The translations under genes were made by a program, and so were the position numbers. 64,000 nt of DNA from Cytobacillus oceanisediminis (GTDB lineage: Bacteria; Bacillota; Bacilli; Bacillales; Cytobacillaceae), in the NCBI RefSeq assembly GCF_022811925.1, contig NZ_CP065511.1, positions 985,501 to 1,049,500 of the forward strand, in the 5' to 3' direction. The notes under the pieces were generated by a model that was given only the letters and a program-made list of their open reading frames with translations, made no database searches and was not told the origin of the DNA. Shown piece by piece: positions 59,865 through 64,000 of this stretch (position 1 is its first letter; each line of letters begins with the position of its first letter).

Positions 59865-61544
59865 TTGCTTTTTAAAAAAATGACAGCCGAGAAAAATCTT
59901 CTTATTCTGGCCGGAATTGCCTTAGTTTTGTTTGTATCCCCCCTATACATATTAGGTGAAGACGCGCATATCCGCGTTCATGATAATCTGGATTCCAATC
60001 TGGCCTGGTATAAAGTCCTGGCTGAAAGCGGGCAGCTGACAGGACCAATAGATGCTGTTATTCCGCAGATTATAAACGGAAATCTGTCCCGAAATGCATT
60101 TGGCTCTGAATTTACTTTAATTGTGTGGCTGTATGCCCTTTTCCCGAAGATGATTGCCTATGCGCTCAGCCAGACGATTACAAGGGTATTTGCCTTTATC
60201 GGCATGTATTTGCTTTTGAAAAAGCACTTCCTTAAAGAAGAGAAGTGGGCGCCCATTACGATTGGGACAGCCCTAGCTTTTGCCTTCACACCATTCTGGC
60301 CATCCGGTATGCTGAGCACACTTGGGATGCCGCTTGCACTGTGGGCTTTTTTAAATATCAGGCAGGGGGAAAGGTCCTGGAGAAATGTTCTTGTCCTCAC
60401 CCTGTTGCCTTTATATGCAAGCATTGTCCTTGGCTTTTTCTTTTTCCTGAGTGCGATGGGGATTTTCTGGCTGACAGACTTGATCCGGAAAAGAACATTG
60501 AATTGGCCATTTCTCTTATCGATTGTTTATATGACCGGAATCTTTTTCATCGTGGAATACAGACTGGTTTATTCCTTTCTTTTTGACGATGAGCCAAACA
60601 GCCGGGATGAATACTTTCATGCGAGGCTTACCTTCTGGCATTGCGTCAGACTGACATTCAAGAACTTTGCTCTCGGGCACCACCATGCTGCCACGATGCA
60701 TACTCTGGTCATTCTTCCGCTGATGTTTGTGGCCCTTTTTATGACGCTAAGGCAGAAAAAGGGGAAGATGGACAAGGTGTTTTTGTTCCTGTTCCTTCTT
60801 AACTTTGCCCTATCAGCATGGTATGCCTTCTGGTTTTACAAAGGCTGGCTGCCGCTGACAGAGCGATTTCATGTTCTCGATACTTTCAACTTTGCCAGGT
60901 ATCACTTTTTAAGGCCGCTGGTTATCTATGTGCTTTTCGCGCTATCCCTGAAAATCATTTGGTCATATTGCCAGTTCTGGAGGCGGCTGGTTCCGGTTTT
61001 TGTGCTGGCACAGGTCATGACCGTTTCATTTTTTAACGAGGAAATTCTTTTTCAGGATAAGCCAACGGTCAAGCAATTTTACGCAGAAAAGCAGTTCTTG
61101 GATATTAAAGAATACATTGGGCTTCCGCAGGAGGATTACCGGGTGGCAAGCATTGGGCTTCATCCGGCCATTGCCCAGTATAATGGCTTCTACACGCTGG
61201 ATTCGTATAATAATTTCTACCCCTTAACATACAAATATCAATTTCGGAAAATCATTGAAAAAGAGCTGGAAAAAAATAAAGCCATCCGCATTTATTTTGA
61301 TGAATGGGGCGGAAGATGCTATCTCTTTACAGACGAGCTTGGCAAGCATTATATGTTCAAAAAGCGGACGAAAAAAAGGCTGAAGAATCTTGAGTTGAAT
61401 ACAGAAGCCTTTAAGGCCATGGGCGGTTCCTATCTTTTTTCATCCGTCCCGATCGACAATGCGGAAGATAATCAGCTTCGGCTGGAGAAGGTTTTTGAAT
61501 CAAAAAGCTCTGTGTGGAAAATCTACCTTTATAAAGCCATATAA
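59865..61544 (+). CDS. DUF6044 (YkoS-like) polytopic membrane protein, probable GT-C type transferase
   Basis: 559 aa, about 11-12 membrane helices, then a soluble C-terminal domain (about residues 395-559). The first outside loop carries GEDAHIRVHDNLDSNLAWYK, an acidic/His stretch like the active-site loop of GT-C glycosyltransferases. The length and sequence style match B. subtilis YkoS. Position before a polyprenyl-phosphate glycosyltransferase and GtrA suggests that it transfers the flipped sugar to an extracellular acceptor. TTG start after GAGGTG. Confidence 0.8.
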   Translation: MLFKKMTAEKNLLILAGIALVLFVSPLYILGEDAHIRVHDNLDSNLAWYKVLAESGQLTGPIDAVIPQIINGNLSRNAFGSEFTLIVWLYALFPKMIAYALSQTITRVFAFIGMYLLLKKHFLKEEKWAPITIGTALAFAFTPFWPSGMLSTLGMPLALWAFLNIRQGERSWRNVLVLTLLPLYASIVLGFFFFLSAMGIFWLTDLIRKRTLNWPFLLSIVYMTGIFFIVEYRLVYSFLFDDEPNSRDEYFHARLTFWHCVRLTFKNFALGHHHAATMHTLVILPLMFVALFMTLRQKKGKMDKVFLFLFLLNFALSAWYAFWFYKGWLPLTERFHVLDTFNFARYHFLRPLVIYVLFALSLKIIWSYCQFWRRLVPVFVLAQVMTVSFFNEEILFQDKPTVKQFYAEKQFLDIKEYIGLPQEDYRVASIGLHPAIAQYNGFYTLDSYNNFYPLTYKYQFRKIIEKELEKNKAIRIYFDEWGGRCYLFTDELGKHYMFKKRTKKRLKNLELNTEAFKAMGGSYLFSSVPIDNAEDNQLRLEKVFESKSSVWKIYLYKAI

Positions 61545-61559
61545 GCAGGGGGAATTAGA

Positions 61560-62597
61560 ATGACCAACCCAGTACTCACCATCGTAGTTCCTTGCTATAA
61601 CGAAGAGGAGGTACTGCCGGATACCATTCATCAGCTGAATGGGATGCTTGCAGAATTGCTGGACGAGGATCTTGTTTCTGATAAAAGCAAGATTTTATTT
61701 GTGGATGATGGCAGCATGGACCGGACCTGGCAGATCATTTATAAGCAGAGCCTGAATAACCCTAAAGTACGGGGGCTGAAGCTTGCCAGAAATGCAGGAC
61801 ATCAGAATGCCCTGCTTGCGGGATTAACAGCTGCAGGAAAGGTTTCGGATTGCACGGTGTCCATCGATGCCGATCTTCAGGATGATATTGCCGTGATCCG
61901 GGAGTTTATCCTGAAATTCCGTGAAGGATATGACATTGTCTATGGAGTAAGGAAAAAGAGGGACAGTGATACGTTTTTCAAAAGAAGCACGGCACAGGGA
62001 TTTTATAAACTGATGAAGAAAATGGGCGTAGATCTTGTCTATAATCATGCTGATTTCCGCCTGATGAGCAAGCGTGCCTTGGAAGAGCTGCAGCGCTATG
62101 AGGAAACCAATCTGTTTTTACGCGGAATTGTGCCCTTATTGGGCTATAAAACGGCCAATGTTTACTATGACCGAAAAGAGCGGCTTGCCGGAGAAACGAA
62201 GTATCCGCTGAAAAAAATGCTGGCCTTTTCCTTTGAGGGTATTACTTCTTTTTCCGTGACGCCAATCCGGATGGTATTGGCATTGGGGATCGGATCTTTT
62301 TTTATCAGCTTTCTATTTGGCCTCTACTTTCTAGGTTTGCGCTATTTTGGCGAAACGGAAACCGGCTGGACATCGTTAATCGCCTCGATCTGGATGTTGG
62401 GGGGGCTTCAGCTGACAGCCATTGGTCTGGTGGGGGAATATATCGGGAAAATCTATAAAGAGACAAAACGCAGACCTAAGTTTTCGATTGAAGTAGATGC
62501 GTTTAATTTACCGATTTCCCGCCATTTGATTACGGACGGAGACCATGATGATGAGTTCGCGGACATTCATTTTGGAACATTATCTGAAACGAACTGA
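61560..62597 (+). CDS. GT2 polyprenyl-phosphate glycosyltransferase (YkoT/GtrB-like)
   Basis: 345 aa. GT2 domain: LTIVVPCYNEEEVLPDTIHQ, ILFVDDGSMDRTW (nucleotide-sugar Asp), ARNAGHQNALLAG, VSIDADLQDD (DXD-type). Two C-terminal membrane helices (about residues 235-260 and 270-300) are typical of bactoprenol glucosyltransferases such as CsbB and YkoT. It loads a sugar onto undecaprenyl phosphate in the inner leaflet. 15 bases after the DUF6044 gene; overlaps gtrA by 53 bases. Confidence 0.93.
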   Translation: MTNPVLTIVVPCYNEEEVLPDTIHQLNGMLAELLDEDLVSDKSKILFVDDGSMDRTWQIIYKQSLNNPKVRGLKLARNAGHQNALLAGLTAAGKVSDCTVSIDADLQDDIAVIREFILKFREGYDIVYGVRKKRDSDTFFKRSTAQGFYKLMKKMGVDLVYNHADFRLMSKRALEELQRYEETNLFLRGIVPLLGYKTANVYYDRKERLAGETKYPLKKMLAFSFEGITSFSVTPIRMVLALGIGSFFISFLFGLYFLGLRYFGETETGWTSLIASIWMLGGLQLTAIGLVGEYIGKIYKETKRRPKFSIEVDAFNLPISRHLITDGDHDDEFADIHFGTLSETN

Positions 62598-62988
62598 TAC
62601 TTTTATTCGATTTTTGCTTGTGGGAACAGTGAATACAATTGTCGGGCTATCCATGATATTTATGCTGCTGGATTTGGCGGGGCTGTCGTATTGGACTGCT
62701 ACATTTCTGGGAAACAGTACGGGGGCAGCGGTCAGCTATTTCCTGAACAGATCGTTCACCTTCAGGAGCAGGGCCCGCATTCAAAGCAGTGCTGTGCGCT
62801 TCATATTCATTCTGTTTTTTAGCTATATTCTTTCTTATTCCATAAGCGGCATGGCTGCAGAATTTATCCAGACTTTCACCCTTCTTGGGCATGATGTATC
62901 ACCTGAAGAGCTTGCGGTTCTTTTGGGAGCGGGCATTTACACATCAACTAACTATATCGGGCAAAAATACCTCGTTTTTACTAAATAG
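62545..62988 (+). CDS. GtrA family flippase-like membrane protein
   Basis: 147 aa, four membrane helices. IRFLLVGTVNTIVGLSMIFML, NSTGAAVSYFLNRSFTFRSR and TSTNYIGQKYLVF are classic GtrA motifs. GtrA proteins move the polyprenyl-phosphate sugar across the membrane. The long overlap with the GT2 gene indicates coupled translation. Together with the two preceding genes it forms a three-component glycosylation system. Confidence 0.93.
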   Translation: MMMSSRTFILEHYLKRTDTFIRFLLVGTVNTIVGLSMIFMLLDLAGLSYWTATFLGNSTGAAVSYFLNRSFTFRSRARIQSSAVRFIFILFFSYILSYSISGMAAEFIQTFTLLGHDVSPEELAVLLGAGIYTSTNYIGQKYLVFTK

Positions 62989-63043
62989 TGAAATATGAAC
63001 TGCCAACAGAGCAGGTTTTTAGGGGAAGTTCACGGGGGAGCCA

Positions 63044-63082
63044 AATTAGTCTCACTTATTAAAGGTGAGACTAATTTTATTT
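63044..63082 (+). terminator. Intrinsic terminator of the glycosylation operon
   Basis: AATTAGTCTCAC pairs with GTGAGACTAATT around ATTAAA, then TTATTT. Confidence 0.85.
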
Positions 63083-63118
63083 ACAGTAAATCCTGTCTGC
63101 ATTTTTCTGTTTCTTCAC

Positions 63119-63652
63119 TCATTCATTTACAAGAAAGTTATGGCAAAATAGGAGACTTTCTTTTAATTCATTACTAACCCTTTCTGAATCGTAGGCGCAA
63201 ACAGACAGGAGTTTTGTTTTGGCAACGATTAGATCAGCTTCTTTTTCAGATACCGATAATTTTTTATTGACTTCAGGTTCATCACGCCATTCGACATGAG
63301 CCCAGCTCCGGACAGCTAAATCCCGTTCTGAATAACCTTCAATTAAGTTTGGGAGATAATCGAAAATAGAATTAACGCTAAAGTCCCCCTTGGCATAATA
63401 GAAGTCATAATTATTGACGAACATTACTTTTTCCAGGCAGTTATTATTCAACTTCTCTGTGAGTCTTTTCTTAATCAATGGAGTCATTCGGTCATTTTCT
63501 ACAATGATGGAGTATTCATTTTGTTCTAAGCCGGAAATAACAAATTCAATGACATTCGAAATATACTGGTCCTGATTCTTGAAAAAATTTAATACATGTC
63601 CCTTAGTAAGGCCGTGAATTTCATGGACTTCTTTTACATGTATACTTTCCAA
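63119..63652 (-). CDS. MEDS (DcmR-like sensory) domain protein
   Basis: 177 aa, a stand-alone MEDS/DcmR domain: HVLNFFKNQDQYISNVIEFV, then NEYSIIVENDRM and WAHVEWRDEP. These domains are found in sporulation-related and one-carbon sensory proteins. No output domain is attached. TTG start after GGGGTGCAAA. Possible role in signalling; not established. Confidence 0.8.
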   Translation of the reverse strand: MESIHVKEVHEIHGLTKGHVLNFFKNQDQYISNVIEFVISGLEQNEYSIIVENDRMTPLIKKRLTEKLNNNCLEKVMFVNNYDFYYAKGDFSVNSIFDYLPNLIEGYSERDLAVRSWAHVEWRDEPEVNKKLSVSEKEADLIVAKTKLLSVCAYDSERVSNELKESLLFCHNFLVNE

Positions 63653-63846
63653 ATTTGCACCCCATTGGATTCTGACATTTTATGCCTGCAAATTCAGTTT
63701 ATCATACTTTGATATTGAAATGGGTTCACCAGCGAAAGAAGAAATCCCTCTTTCTAAAGCCCTGTTGAAGGATTGTAAATAAAATGCAATAGTGTTAACC
63801 TGAAACGACATAGTGTTTTTCCTATGTAAAAAGGAGCGAATACACT

Positions 63847-63999
63847 ATGCTTAGTAAGGAAGAAAACTTACTATTCATTAGAGAACTTGGACGTTTGCAG
63901 GCTGATTTTGAGAACTGCAGCGATGATCAAGTATGCAACAGCATTCATCAGGATATTCTTTTACTTCTTAAGGCGCTATCAATGACTGCTATGAAATAG
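63847..63999 (+). CDS. Small protein of 50 residues, unknown
   Basis: ATG 63847 follows AAAAAGGAGCGAATACACT. The peptide (MLSKEENLLFIRELGRLQAD..., ending LLKALSMTAMK) is charged and helical with two cysteines. Codon use looks natural and the ribosome binding site is good, though spaced somewhat long. No family recognised. Confidence 0.6.
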   Translation: MLSKEENLLFIRELGRLQADFENCSDDQVCNSIHQDILLLLKALSMTAMK

Positions 64000-64000
64000 C

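Overview
The window is chromosomal DNA of a low-to-moderate GC, endospore-forming Bacillaceae bacterium (a Bacillus/Cytobacillus-like relative). The evidence is a gerABC-type germinant receptor operon, an orphan GerC-like lipoprotein, a Spo0E-family phosphatase, strong AGGAGG ribosome binding sites with frequent TTG/GTG starts, an S-box riboswitch, a BceRSAB-type antibiotic module and a B. subtilis-like alkA / adaA-adaB adaptive response divergon. I saw no rRNA, tRNA, CRISPR, integrase or transposase.

Layout: 1-1800 is the end of an ABC exporter (ATPase plus ABC-2 permease). 1856-4152 is a SAM-riboswitch transcription unit with an LLM-class flavin monooxygenase and a RimK-like ATP-grasp ligase. 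4.2-18.5 kb is an accessory region of mostly single, co-oriented small genes (DUF2750, DUF523, three DinB-family proteins, NUDIX, DUF1772, MscS and others). They are separated by a recurring element: a transcription-terminator hairpin followed by a conserved GGGGCAGGTTAGTTGAA-like box that can itself fold as AACTAAC/GTTAGTT. This looks like a gene-cassette-type arrangement without a visible integrase. 18.8-24.5 kb holds an NAD(P)-binding protein, an MBL-fold hydrolase, a GGDEF protein, a PPOX-type flavoprotein, small membrane proteins and an acetyltransferase. 24.7-26.5 kb is a decayed phage replication module: a Phg_2220_C-type protein split at an A AAA AAG heptamer, and a DnaB-like helicase that lost its N-terminal domain. 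27-30.5 kb is the ger operon. 30.6-45.1 kb mixes a PdaC-like deacetylase, a YeeE/TsuA-like transporter, a secreted X-Pro peptidase-like protein, a YitT-family protein, alkA/adaAB, AraC-EamA, a Bcr/CflA exporter and a nitroreductase.

45.4-50.5 kb is an AT-rich, probably acquired cluster: an FCD-type GntR regulator with a palindromic operator, an opine-dehydrogenase-family enzyme, and a complete dedicated ECF importer (S, T and a fused double ATPase). 50.7-52.5 kb is a decay zone with a truncated ABC ATPase, two broken CBO0543-like genes and a small intact spo0E-like gene. 52.6-57.0 kb is a BceRSAB-type bacitracin/lantibiotic sensing and resistance module with a TnACA-N4-TGTAA operator overlapping the end of the kinase gene. 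57.9-63.0 kb holds galE, galU and a three-component membrane glycosylation set (DUF6044/YkoS-like protein, polyprenyl-phosphate glycosyltransferase, GtrA flippase).

Three intergenic tandem arrays (26.5, 40.1 and 57.1 kb) have the same 52-bp period. Two share sequence and hairpin design (GTCCGAA...TTCGGAC). The third has a different sequence but the same period.

Best candidates for something undescribed are the cassette-like repeats at 4-18.5 kb, the GntR/opine dehydrogenase/ECF cluster, and the 52-bp hairpin arrays.
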